Under the pieces are notes generated by a model that made no database searches, was not told the origin of the DNA, and saw only the letters and a program-made list of their open reading frames with translations. The translations under genes were made by a program, and so were the position numbers. Positions 1-5,697 of a stretch of DNA of 8,708 nucleotides are shown here, in pieces. Source of the DNA: Methanobacteriota archaeon (GTDB lineage: Archaea; Thermoplasmatota; Thermoplasmata; RBG-16-68-12); the NCBI GenBank assembly GCA_005878665.1, contig VBLR01000130.1:1-8708 (forward strand), written 5' to 3'. Positions within the stretch are counted from its first letter, which is position 1, and each line of letters opens with the position of its first letter.

Positions 1-195
1 GAACCGCAACCAGATCGCGTCGAGGTGAGCGAGGCCGCGTTCCATCCGCTCGGCGAACTCAGGACGTCCGAATCATCCGCACCGTTCACGCGCGCCATCA
101 TCCCAAAGCTCGCCCAGACTGCGGGCCTGCGGCTCGATCCTTACACGCCATCCGCGGACCCGACGCACCCGCTCGCCTACCTTCTGTACGTGTAG
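1..195 (+). CDS. C-terminal fragment of an unidentified protein (possibly Nudix hydrolase)
   Basis: The reading frame is open from the first base of the window to a TAG at 193-195, giving 64 residues with no start codon visible, so this is the 3' end of a gene that begins outside the window. The stretch EVSEAAFHPLGEL followed by an amphipathic helix (FTRAIIPKLAQ) resembles the region after the Nudix box, where many Nudix hydrolases read roughly E-x-SEA-x-W-x-P-L-x-E-L. The Nudix box itself is not in the window, so the family call is only a suggestion. The protein ends in LAYLLYV. The sequence continues without a break towards the YrdC-type gene on the same strand, 41 bases downstream, but that gene has its own TATA-like box. 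I am fairly sure it is coding and unsure of its function. Confidence 0.5.
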   Translation, partial: EPQPDRVEVSEAAFHPLGELRTSESSAPFTRAIIPKLAQTAGLRLDPYTPSADPTHPLAYLLYV

Positions 196-205
196 CCCCA
201 GAAAG

Positions 206-213
206 CCTTTAGG
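206..213 (+). promoter_or_regulatory. TATA-like box for the YrdC-type gene
   Basis: The sequence CCTTTAGG, preceded by the purine-rich GAAAG as a possible BRE, is the most AT-rich spot in the 41-base gap after the upstream stop codon. Its centre lies about 27 bases before the GTG at 237, the usual archaeal TATA-to-start distance, so the transcript would begin at or next to the start codon (leaderless). The box is a weak match on its own; the spacing is what supports it. Confidence 0.4.
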
Positions 214-236
214 CGACCCATCGTTGTGCACCGACC

Positions 237-857
237 GTGGTCGAGAGGATTGTCGCCCAGTCCCTGGGTACGAAGTATCTTCTGGACCCGGCGGCGCTGG
301 GCCGGATCCGTGAGATCCTGGGGGTCGGTGGCCTCGTGGTTCATCCGACGGACACCGTGTACGGCCTCGCCGCGGATCCGTTCCAAGCCGGAGCCGTCGA
401 GAAGCTGTACGCGGCGAAGTCGCGACCCCGAGACCTACCCGTCTCGATGTCGGTCGCGGACGTCGGGGACGTCTTTCGCTTCGGGCAACGGACTGAAATC
501 GCCGAGGCGTTCTGCGCGAAGAACCTTCCGGGACCGTACACGGTCGTCTTGCGGGCGGCGGTCGATGCGCCGCGAGCGATTGTATCGAAGGACGGCCTGA
601 TTGCGCTTCGCGTGCCCGCGCATCCGATCCCCCGCCTCCTTGCAAAGTCGTTTGGTCCGGTCACTTCGACGAGCGCGAACCGGCACGGTCAGCCCGCGCC
701 GAGCACCTGCGAAGAAGCGTGGAAACAACTCGGAGACCGGGTCGATCTCTACGTCGATGGGGGCCTGACGCTACTCGGCGGAGAATCGACCGTCGTGGAC
801 CTCTCCGGGCCACGGGCCAAGATCCTTCGGCAAGGTCCGATTCGTCCAGGAGCGTAG
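237..857 (+). CDS. L-threonylcarbamoyladenylate synthase, YrdC/Sua5 family (single-domain)
   Basis: The enzyme makes threonylcarbamoyl-AMP from threonine, bicarbonate and ATP, the first step of the t6A modification at position 37 of ANN-decoding tRNAs; the KEOPS complex then transfers the group. The 206-residue product has the YrdC fold signatures in order: HPTDTVYGL at residues 36-44, the KSRP substrate-binding motif at 61-64, LPGPYTVVL at 97-105, LRVPAHP at 124-130, TSTSAN at 143-148, GGESTVVD at 181-188 and LRQG at 197-200. The length fits a YrdC-only protein; the extra C-terminal domain of long Sua5 proteins is absent. The GTG start is chosen because no in-frame ATG precedes the domain and a TATA-like box sits about 27 bases upstream. 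The methionine aminopeptidase gene starts four bases after its stop, so the two probably share a transcript. Confidence 0.93.
   Translation: MVERIVAQSLGTKYLLDPAALGRIREILGVGGLVVHPTDTVYGLAADPFQAGAVEKLYAAKSRPRDLPVSMSVADVGDVFRFGQRTEIAEAFCAKNLPGPYTVVLRAAVDAPRAIVSKDGLIALRVPAHPIPRLLAKSFGPVTSTSANRHGQPAPSTCEEAWKQLGDRVDLYVDGGLTLLGGESTVVDLSGPRAKILRQGPIRPGA
849..852 (+). promoter_or_regulatory. Ribosome binding site of the methionine aminopeptidase gene
   Basis: GGAG lies inside the last codons of the YrdC-type gene, nine bases before the ATG at 862. It fits translation of an internal operon gene by Shine-Dalgarno pairing, unlike the apparently leaderless first gene. Confidence 0.5.
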
Positions 858-861
858 GCCA

Positions 862-1749
862 ATGGACACGGACGTGCGCGAGTCGTTGCTGCGGGCGGGT
901 CGCATTTCGCGGGAGGCACGGGAGCTCGCCGTCTCCCTGGTCAAGGAGGGCGCCTCGCTCCTCGACGTCGCGGAGGAGGTCGAAGACCTTATGCGGAAGA
1001 GAGGCGCGAAGCCCGCCTTCCCCACATGCATCTCGATCGACCACGTCGCCGCTCACTACTCGCCGATGCACGACGACATCCTGAGATTCCGCCACGGGAA
1101 CGTGGTGAAGCTCGACCTGGGAGCCCAGCTGGACGGCTGGATCGCGGACACGGCGGTCACCGTGGAGGTCGGGACGCGGAACTGGACCGAACTCATTCGC
1201 GCCTCGGAACTCGCGCTCCAGACCGCGATCGAAGCGGTCCACGCCGGGGTGTCGACGCGGGCCATCGGGGAAGGGATCCAACGGGCGATCGAGGCCCACG
1301 GATATCGCCCGGTGCGCAATCTCACGGGTCACACAATCGAGCGGTACCTGCTCCACGCGGGCAAGAGCGTTCCCAACATCGCCCACGGCCACGATTTCCT
1401 CGAGGCGGGAGAAGTTGTGGCGATCGAGCCGTTCGCGTCGTCCGGGGCGGGCCAAGTCGACGGCCGCCGAGGCGGGAACATCTATCGCGTGTTGAAGGTG
1501 AAGCCACAGAAGCAGGTCGAGATGAACGAGTTCTTGCGGCTCATCGCCGACGCGTTCAAGACCCTGCCCTTCGCCGAACGTTGGGCCCATCGGCTCGAGC
1601 CGCGGGCACCTGCCCTCCTGAACGCGCTGGTCCGGACCGGGACCGTGATGAGGTATCCGGCGCTCCTCGATGTAGGCGGCGGGATCGTGTCCCAGACCGA
1701 GCACACGATGATCGTGGGGCCGGCCGGCGCAGAAGTCACGACGGCGTGA
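862..1749 (+). CDS. map: Type II methionine aminopeptidase
   Basis: This enzyme removes the initiator methionine from nascent proteins whose second residue is small. The 295-residue product matches the normal length of archaeal MAP2 and carries all the residues of the dinuclear metal site in the right order and spacing: D85 (KLDLG), D96 (IADTA), H157 (LTGHT), E189 (AIEPF) and E280 (SQTEH). The substrate-site histidine is H65 in HVAAHYSP, after FPTCISID. The roughly 65-residue segment at about 205-268, between the fourth and fifth ligands, includes the helical insert that distinguishes type II from type I enzymes. The ATG at 862 is chosen because it lies four bases after the upstream stop, has a GGAG nine bases before it, and gives the usual family N-terminus. 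It forms a tight pair with the t6A synthase gene, so a tRNA modification enzyme and an N-terminal maturation enzyme may be made together. I see nothing degenerate in it. Confidence 0.96.
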   Translation: MDTDVRESLLRAGRISREARELAVSLVKEGASLLDVAEEVEDLMRKRGAKPAFPTCISIDHVAAHYSPMHDDILRFRHGNVVKLDLGAQLDGWIADTAVTVEVGTRNWTELIRASELALQTAIEAVHAGVSTRAIGEGIQRAIEAHGYRPVRNLTGHTIERYLLHAGKSVPNIAHGHDFLEAGEVVAIEPFASSGAGQVDGRRGGNIYRVLKVKPQKQVEMNEFLRLIADAFKTLPFAERWAHRLEPRAPALLNALVRTGTVMRYPALLDVGGGIVSQTEHTMIVGPAGAEVTTA

Positions 1750-1770
1750 AAACGCGGCGACACTCGGAAC

Positions 1771-1779
1771 GTTTATTAT
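1771..1779 (+). promoter_or_regulatory. TATA box for the DUF211 gene
   Basis: GTTTATTAT is a good archaeal TATA element in the gap after map. Adding the usual 26-28 bases puts the transcription start near 1801-1803. That is downstream of the ATG at 1795, so that ATG would not be in the mRNA, which supports the TTG start at 1822. Confidence 0.6.
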
Positions 1780-1807
1780 CGAACGTCCCCATCGATGCCG
1801 TTCCCTC

Positions 1808-1814
1808 GGGGTGA
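1808..1814 (+). promoter_or_regulatory. Ribosome binding site deciding the DUF211 start
   Basis: GGGGTGA complements the archaeal 16S rRNA 3' end (a GGTGA core) and ends seven bases before the TTG at 1822. No comparable motif precedes the ATG at 1795, so this site points to TTG as the start. Confidence 0.55.
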
Positions 1815-1821
1815 CCATCCG

Positions 1822-2115
1822 TTGACCGACATCAAGCGGATTGTATTGGACGTGCTGAAGCCCCACAAGCCGTCCTTGGTGGACATGTCGGTTCGTCTGT
1901 CGAGCCTCAAAGGCGTCGACGGGGTCACGTGCACCCTCGACGAGGTCGACCAGGAGACGGAGAGCGTCAAGGTCACAATCGAGGGGCCTTCGATCAACTA
2001 TCCGAGTGTCGAGGAGGCGCTCCGGGAGCTCGGCGCGGTCATCCATTCCGTCGATCTCGTCGCCTCGGGAAAACGCGCGGTCGAGGATGTCCGGACCGGC
2101 CAAGATCACCGATGA
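1822..2115 (+). CDS. DUF211 family protein, function unknown
   Basis: With the TTG start the product is 97 residues, the usual size for DUF211, a family found mainly in archaea with a small ferredoxin-like fold and no settled function. The family pattern is clear: IKRIVLDVLKPHKPSL at residues 4-19, GVDGVTCTLDEVDQETESVK at 31-50, VTIEGPSINY at 51-60 and LGAVIHSVDLVASGK at 70-84. The frame is also open to an ATG at 1795, which would add nine residues. I reject that because family members begin right before the IKRIVLDVLKPH segment, the TATA box at 1771-1779 puts the mRNA start after 1795, and only the TTG has a ribosome binding site. The gene has its own promoter after map and ends six bases from the convergent SRP19 gene. 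Its role cannot be inferred from these neighbours. Confidence 0.88.
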   Translation: MTDIKRIVLDVLKPHKPSLVDMSVRLSSLKGVDGVTCTLDEVDQETESVKVTIEGPSINYPSVEEALRELGAVIHSVDLVASGKRAVEDVRTGQDHR

Positions 2116-2121
2116 GGGCCG

Positions 2122-2406
2122 CTACCGGGACTCCTTGATCCGCTGCGCGACCTTCTGGAGAATCGAGGTCTTGTAGTAGTCCGCCCGCACGAGGACGCGT
2201 CCCTCTTTCCGCCACGGGGTCGATGGGAACGCCTTCCCTTCCTCGAGCTCGGGCTGGAGACCGAGGGCTTTCGCCGCCGCGGTCACCTCCTGGGCGGTGG
2301 GGGATTCGACGGCCCATCGTTTCGCGACGCGCCGGCCCTGGTCCCTCGTTCGCGCCAGGTCGAAGTATGCGGGGTATAGGACGATGGGGCGGTCTCCCTT
2401 CGGCAT
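2122..2406 (-). CDS. srp19: Signal recognition particle 19 kDa protein (SRP19)
   Basis: SRP19 binds the tips of SRP RNA helices 6 and 8 and prepares the RNA to receive SRP54, for co-translational targeting of proteins to the membrane. The 94-residue product has the family landmarks: VLYPAYFD at residues 9-16, RTRDQGRRVAKRWAVESPT at 19-37, the helix with AAAKALGL at 43-50, a basic loop with PSTPWRKEGRVLV at 61-73, and a basic C-terminus (KTSILQKVAQRIKESR). The frame stays open upstream to 2520, but the ATG at 2406 gives the normal archaeal length and starts right before the conserved YPAYFD strand. The longer start would overlap the divergent tldD start and add a low-complexity segment unlike SRP19. 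The gene is convergent with the DUF211 gene (six bases apart) and divergent from tldD. Confidence 0.93.
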   Translation of the reverse strand: MPKGDRPIVLYPAYFDLARTRDQGRRVAKRWAVESPTAQEVTAAAKALGLQPELEEGKAFPSTPWRKEGRVLVRADYYKTSILQKVAQRIKESR

Positions 2407-2432
2407 GGACCCGGCCCGAATCCCCGCGCCGC

Positions 2433-2440
2433 CATAAGGA
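2433..2440 (-). promoter_or_regulatory. Possible TATA box for srp19
   Basis: On the - strand this reads TCCTTATG, with AAAT just upstream as a possible BRE. Its centre is about 30 bases before the ATG, so the mRNA would carry only a few untranslated bases. It is the only AT-rich spot at a suitable distance, but a weak match to the consensus. Confidence 0.4.
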
Positions 2441-2460
2441 TTTGGGCGGCCTCGGCATCG

Positions 2461-2470
2461 ATTCGATATC
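2461..2470 (+). promoter_or_regulatory. Possible TATA box for the tldD-tldE operon
   Basis: ATTCGATATC is the most AT-rich element ahead of tldD in the divergent region shared with srp19. A start about 27 bases downstream, near 2493, would leave a leader of about 25 bases containing GGAG motifs at 2506-2509 and 2511-2514 before the ATG at 2519. The core is weak, so the call is tentative. Confidence 0.35.
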
Positions 2471-2518
2471 TTCATTCCCGACGTCGTGCTCTCCGGGCCG
2501 CTTTCGGAGCGGAGCGTC

Positions 2519-3934
2519 ATGGAGGAAGAAACGGATCTCGCGAATTTTGCGCTCGACTATGCGACGACGAAAGGCGTCTCGTATGCGGAGGCCCGGTACG
2601 AACACCAGGAGCAGGAGAACTTCATCCTCAAGAACGGCGTCCTCGACGCCCTGTACGTCGGCCAAGACCGTGGGGTGGGCGTGCGCGTCCTCGTGAACGG
2701 CGCCCTCGGATTCGCGGCCACGAACCTGCGGACGAAGGCCGATGTCCGGGCGATTGTCGACGACGCGATCAAGGTCGCAAAGGCCTCGCGGCGCAAGACG
2801 AAAATCACGTTCGCGCACGAAGACGCGATCGAGATGAACTGGTCGATTCCGGAGCAGCGGAAGCTCGCCGACGTCCCAGTCGAGGAGAAGATCGCCGAGG
2901 TCCAGTCGGTGGACCGTGACCTGATGGCGCTCGGGCTCAAGATCCCCGCGCGGTACTTCCAGTTCAGCGACAACCGCATCGTGAAGTACTTCGCGAACTC
3001 GGAAGGGTCTCGCATCCGATCGTACAGCCCTCGACTTCGGGTGCTCTATTTCCTCACGGTCGCGCAAGACGGGCAGGTCGAACAGACGTACCGGAACTAC
3101 GGGTGGTCCGGAGGCTGGGAAGGAATCGCCGCGTGGGACCTCGGAAAGCGGGTGATCGATGAAGCCCGTTCGATGCAACGCTCCTTGGTCGAGGGCAAGA
3201 AGTCCCCGGAGGGCAAGATGGACCTGGTCGCCGGACCGCAAGTTGCGGGCATCGCCTCCCACGAGTCGTGCGGCCACCCGACCGAAGCGGACCGCGTCCT
3301 CGGCCGGGAGGCGAGCCAAGCGGGCAAGTCGTTCATTCCGCCGGACGGCATCGGCATGCGGGTCGGGTCCGAGGTCGTGAACGTCGTCGACGATCCGACC
3401 GTCGAGCACGCGATCGCGTACTACCGTACGGACGACGAAGGGGTGAAGGCGCGCCGCCGCTACCTCTACAAGGAGGGCCGCGTCACGGAGTTTCTGCAGA
3501 ACCGCGAGACCGCGGCGGCCATGCACACCCGGAGCAACGGCGCGGCTCGGGCGGTGAACTACAACGTCGAGGCGATCGTGCGGATGGCGAACACGTTCGT
3601 GGAGCCGAAGGACCATTCGGTCGAAGAGCTCCTGGAGGACGTGAAATTCGGCGTGTACATGAAGAGTTTCATGGAGTGGAACATCGACGACAAGCGTTAC
3701 AACGCAAAGTATGCGGGGCGGGAGGCGTACCTCGTCGAGAACGGAGAGGTCAAGCACCCCGTTCGGAACACGATCATCGAGCTGACGACGCCCGCCTTCT
3801 GGTCCGCGGTCGACGCGGTCGGCAAGGACCTCGACTTCGAGGCGGGCTTCTGCGGCAAGTCCGACCCGGGTCAGGCGCTCGACGCAAGCATGGGCGGCCC
3901 CACGATCCGCCTTCGGAACGTGTACCTGAGGTGA
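2519..3934 (+). CDS. tldD: TldD family metalloprotease (catalytic subunit)
   Basis: TldD is the zinc-binding, catalytic subunit of a heterodimeric protease; in bacteria TldD/TldE trims leader peptides (microcin B17) and degrades unfolded peptides such as the CcdA antitoxin. The 471-residue product has the family HExxxH motif with the conserved tail HESCGHPTEAD at residues 248-258 (H248, E249, H253). It also has FCGK with C445, which matches the third, cysteine metal ligand of the bacterial enzyme. The N-terminal domain shows SYAEARYE at 21-28 and RGVGVRVL at 51-58; the C-terminal part has GRVTEFLQNRETAA at 320-333 and ends QALDASMGGPTIRLRNVYLR. The ATG at 2519 is preferred over the in-frame GTG at 2486 because GGAG motifs precede it and the putative transcription start lies after 2486. 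The tldE partner follows after four bases. The archaeal substrate is unknown and no candidate peptide gene is visible nearby. Confidence 0.94.
   Translation: MEEETDLANFALDYATTKGVSYAEARYEHQEQENFILKNGVLDALYVGQDRGVGVRVLVNGALGFAATNLRTKADVRAIVDDAIKVAKASRRKTKITFAHEDAIEMNWSIPEQRKLADVPVEEKIAEVQSVDRDLMALGLKIPARYFQFSDNRIVKYFANSEGSRIRSYSPRLRVLYFLTVAQDGQVEQTYRNYGWSGGWEGIAAWDLGKRVIDEARSMQRSLVEGKKSPEGKMDLVAGPQVAGIASHESCGHPTEADRVLGREASQAGKSFIPPDGIGMRVGSEVVNVVDDPTVEHAIAYYRTDDEGVKARRRYLYKEGRVTEFLQNRETAAAMHTRSNGAARAVNYNVEAIVRMANTFVEPKDHSVEELLEDVKFGVYMKSFMEWNIDDKRYNAKYAGREAYLVENGEVKHPVRNTIIELTTPAFWSAVDAVGKDLDFEAGFCGKSDPGQALDASMGGPTIRLRNVYLR
3928..3934 (+). promoter_or_regulatory. Ribosome binding site of tldE
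   Basis: GAGGTGA is a strong match to the archaeal anti-Shine-Dalgarno sequence and lies over the tldD stop codon (TGA at 3932-3934), four bases before the tldE ATG. Terminating ribosomes could therefore hand over directly, keeping the two subunits in balance. Confidence 0.65.
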
Positions 3935-3938
3935 TCCG

Positions 3939-5252
3939 ATGGAAGATGTGTCCTCCCGGATCGTCGAGAAGGCGATCAGCCTCGGCTGTCAGGATGCGAT
4001 CGCGGACGTCATCACGAACCGCTCATACCAGATCCGGTTCGCGCAGAACGAGGCCGTGATCAGCAACCGGTGGCGCGAATCGACGGCGTCCGTCTTCTTC
4101 GTCTACGACAAGCGGGTGCTCGCGAGCGACATCAAGGACCTTACCCAGCTCGACGCGGCCGTCGAGCGTCTCGTGAAGATCGCGAAGGCCTCCCAGAAAA
4201 ATCCCGATTATGCCGGAATCGCCAAGGGCCCGTTCCGGTACGCGCGCGTTCGGCCGGATCCGAAGGTCCTCTCCTTGGACGAGGGAGGCAAGTACGTCGA
4301 GGCGGCGATCAGCGGCGCGACGGACCAGGGCGCGAAGGAATGCGCGGGGTCCTTTTGGAAGTACGAGGACGAGCACTTCCTCGCCACGTCGAACGGCGTG
4401 GAAGCCCATGACCATCGGGCGAGCCTCTACCTCTCCATCCGGGCGCTCGTGTCCCTCGAGTCGAGCGGGCATGGGATCGCCTGCGCGACGAAGCTCTCCC
4501 AGTTCCATCCCGAGAAGGCCGGTGGGAAGGCGGGACGCATCGCCACCCTGGCGCGGTCCCCGAAACCCGGGAAGGCCGGACGATACACGGTCGTGTTCGA
4601 CCCGCTCATCTTTGGGTCTCTGACGGACCAGACGGGCGGACGCCTCGGCGCGTGGACCGTCATGGCGGGCCTCTCCCCGTTCGGCAAGAAGGTCGGGAAA
4701 AAAGTCGCGTCGTCACAACTGACCTTGTACGATGATGGCTCCGCCGAGTCGATTGCTCGGAAGCGCTTCGACGCAGAAGGCGTCCCGACCCGGAGGAACG
4801 TCCTCGTGAACAAGGGAGTCCTGAAGACCTATCTGCACAACACCTCGACGGCGAAGAAATCCCGGACGAAGACGACGGGGAACGCGGGTCTCGTCTCGCC
4901 AGACCCTCACGCGATCTTCGTGAAGCCCGGAGACCGGTCCCGGGATGAGATCTTCGCGGAGGTGAAAGATGGCCTCTGGCTGACGAACACCTGGTACACC
5001 CGCTACCAGTCGTATGTGACCGGAGACCTGTCCACGATCCCGAGGGACGGGATTTTCCACATCCAGAAAGGCGACGTCGTCGAGGCGTGGAAGGACATCC
5101 GGCTGACGGACAACCTGCTGCACCTCCTGAAGAACATCGAAGCGCTGGGCGACGAACCGGAGCAGATGATGTGGTGGGGTGAGGTGAGCATCCCGAACTT
5201 CGTCCCGTACGCCCGCATCAAGGACGTCGGGATCACGAGGTCCGCCGAGTGA
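3939..5252 (+). CDS. tldE: TldE/PmbA family protein (non-catalytic partner of TldD)
   Basis: This is the second subunit of the TldD/TldE protease. It shares the fold but lacks an HExxxH motif; the corresponding mid-protein region reads VFDPLIFGSLTDQ at residues 219-231, as in PmbA. The 437-residue length is normal. Recognisable segments are LYDDG at 263-267, FDAEGVPTRRNVLVNKGVLK at 277-296, YLHNTSTAKK at 298-307, TTGNAG at 312-317, and near the C-terminus GDLSTIPRDGIFHIQKGDVV at 362-381 with RLTDNLLHLLKNIEALG at 388-404. The ATG at 3939 is four bases after the tldD stop and has a strong GAGGTGA site. The pair is an evident co-translated operon. Its stop lies ten bases from the convergent S8e gene. 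In TldD/TldE complexes this subunit shapes the tunnel to the active site; that role is inferred here from the family. Confidence 0.93.
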   Translation: MEDVSSRIVEKAISLGCQDAIADVITNRSYQIRFAQNEAVISNRWRESTASVFFVYDKRVLASDIKDLTQLDAAVERLVKIAKASQKNPDYAGIAKGPFRYARVRPDPKVLSLDEGGKYVEAAISGATDQGAKECAGSFWKYEDEHFLATSNGVEAHDHRASLYLSIRALVSLESSGHGIACATKLSQFHPEKAGGKAGRIATLARSPKPGKAGRYTVVFDPLIFGSLTDQTGGRLGAWTVMAGLSPFGKKVGKKVASSQLTLYDDGSAESIARKRFDAEGVPTRRNVLVNKGVLKTYLHNTSTAKKSRTKTTGNAGLVSPDPHAIFVKPGDRSRDEIFAEVKDGLWLTNTWYTRYQSYVTGDLSTIPRDGIFHIQKGDVVEAWKDIRLTDNLLHLLKNIEALGDEPEQMMWWGEVSIPNFVPYARIKDVGITRSAE

Positions 5253-5262
5253 GGACTGCGGC

Positions 5263-5655
5263 CTAACTCTGCGCGCTCTCGAGCAGGACGGCGTTGATTA
5301 CGCCATGCTGACCGGGCTTGGACGTGACCCGCGCGAGTCCGATTTCCGTCTGGATCGTCGCGCCGCGGGTGATGATGTTCCGCGTCACGAAGTTCGGGTT
5401 GGACGGGTTCGCCTTCACGGTGACGATCTTGACTTTCTTCGTCACGGAGGTCCGGCGATCCAGGACGTTGGCGAATTCCGCGCTCAGGATGCGCACCTTC
5501 CGGTTCGCCCCCTTCGTGCGGTAGAGCTTGAGGCGCTGAGCCCCGATGAACGCGTATTGCTGCTCCCGGCCGATCTCCCGCCGTCGCTTCTTGCGGAAAG
5601 GCCGATAGCGGCCTCCGGTCGGTTTGCGCTTCGATCGTCCTTGCCAGAGGGCCAT
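5263..5655 (-). CDS. rps8e: 30S ribosomal protein S8e
   Basis: S8e is an archaeal/eukaryotic small-subunit ribosomal protein. The 130-residue product has the normal archaeal length and pattern: MALWQGRSKRKPTGGR at the N-terminus, a very basic stretch (FRKKRRREIGRE, residues 20-31), the segment KLYRTKGANRKVRILSAEFA at 43-62, and the C-terminal GATIQTEIGLARVTSKPGQH at 98-117 followed by GVINAVLLE at 118-126. The ATG at 5655 gives the family N-terminus exactly. A TATA box about 28 bases upstream predicts a leaderless mRNA, so although the gene follows the A22 protease by 42 bases on the same strand, it has its own promoter. The 3' end is convergent with tldE, with ten bases between. Confidence 0.96.
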   Translation of the reverse strand: MALWQGRSKRKPTGGRYRPFRKKRRREIGREQQYAFIGAQRLKLYRTKGANRKVRILSAEFANVLDRRTSVTKKVKIVTVKANPSNPNFVTRNIITRGATIQTEIGLARVTSKPGQHGVINAVLLESAQS

Positions 5656-5678
5656 GGGAGCCGTCCCAAGCGACCCGG

Positions 5679-5687
5679 GATATATGA
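5679..5687 (-). promoter_or_regulatory. TATA box for rps8e
   Basis: On the - strand this reads TCATATATC, a clear TATA element in an otherwise GC-rich 42-base gap. Its centre is about 28 bases before the ATG at 5655, placing the transcription start at or within about two bases of the start codon. Independent, leaderless transcription of S8e is likely. Confidence 0.65.
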
Positions 5688-5697
5688 CTCTTCTGCC

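Noticed and set aside
73..645. A 190-codon Arg/Pro-rich frame on the - strand opposite the first two genes.
   Set aside because: It is a shadow of the YrdC-type gene, whose motifs are complete on the + strand.
661..2109. A 482-codon open frame on the - strand across the YrdC-type, map and DUF211 genes.
   Set aside because: It lies antisense to three genes with intact family motifs, is rich in Arg, Asp and His as expected from the complement of GC-rich codons, and shows no domain I recognise.
2407..2518. A small RNA or extra gene in the divergent srp19-tldD gap, the longest gap in the window.
   Set aside because: I see only weak TATA-like elements and a ribosome binding site, with no clear hairpin, tRNA-like fold or conserved short frame.
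2407..2520. A 38-residue N-terminal extension of SRP19 up to 2520.
   Set aside because: It would overlap the divergent tldD start and the probable promoters. Archaeal SRP19 normally starts just before the YPAYFD strand, which fits the ATG at 2406.
2039..3757. A 572-codon open frame on the - strand covering srp19 in another frame and most of tldD.
   Set aside because: TldD on the + strand has its full set of catalytic residues. The antisense frame is Arg/Val/Asp-rich low-complexity sequence and its downstream end runs through srp19 out of frame.
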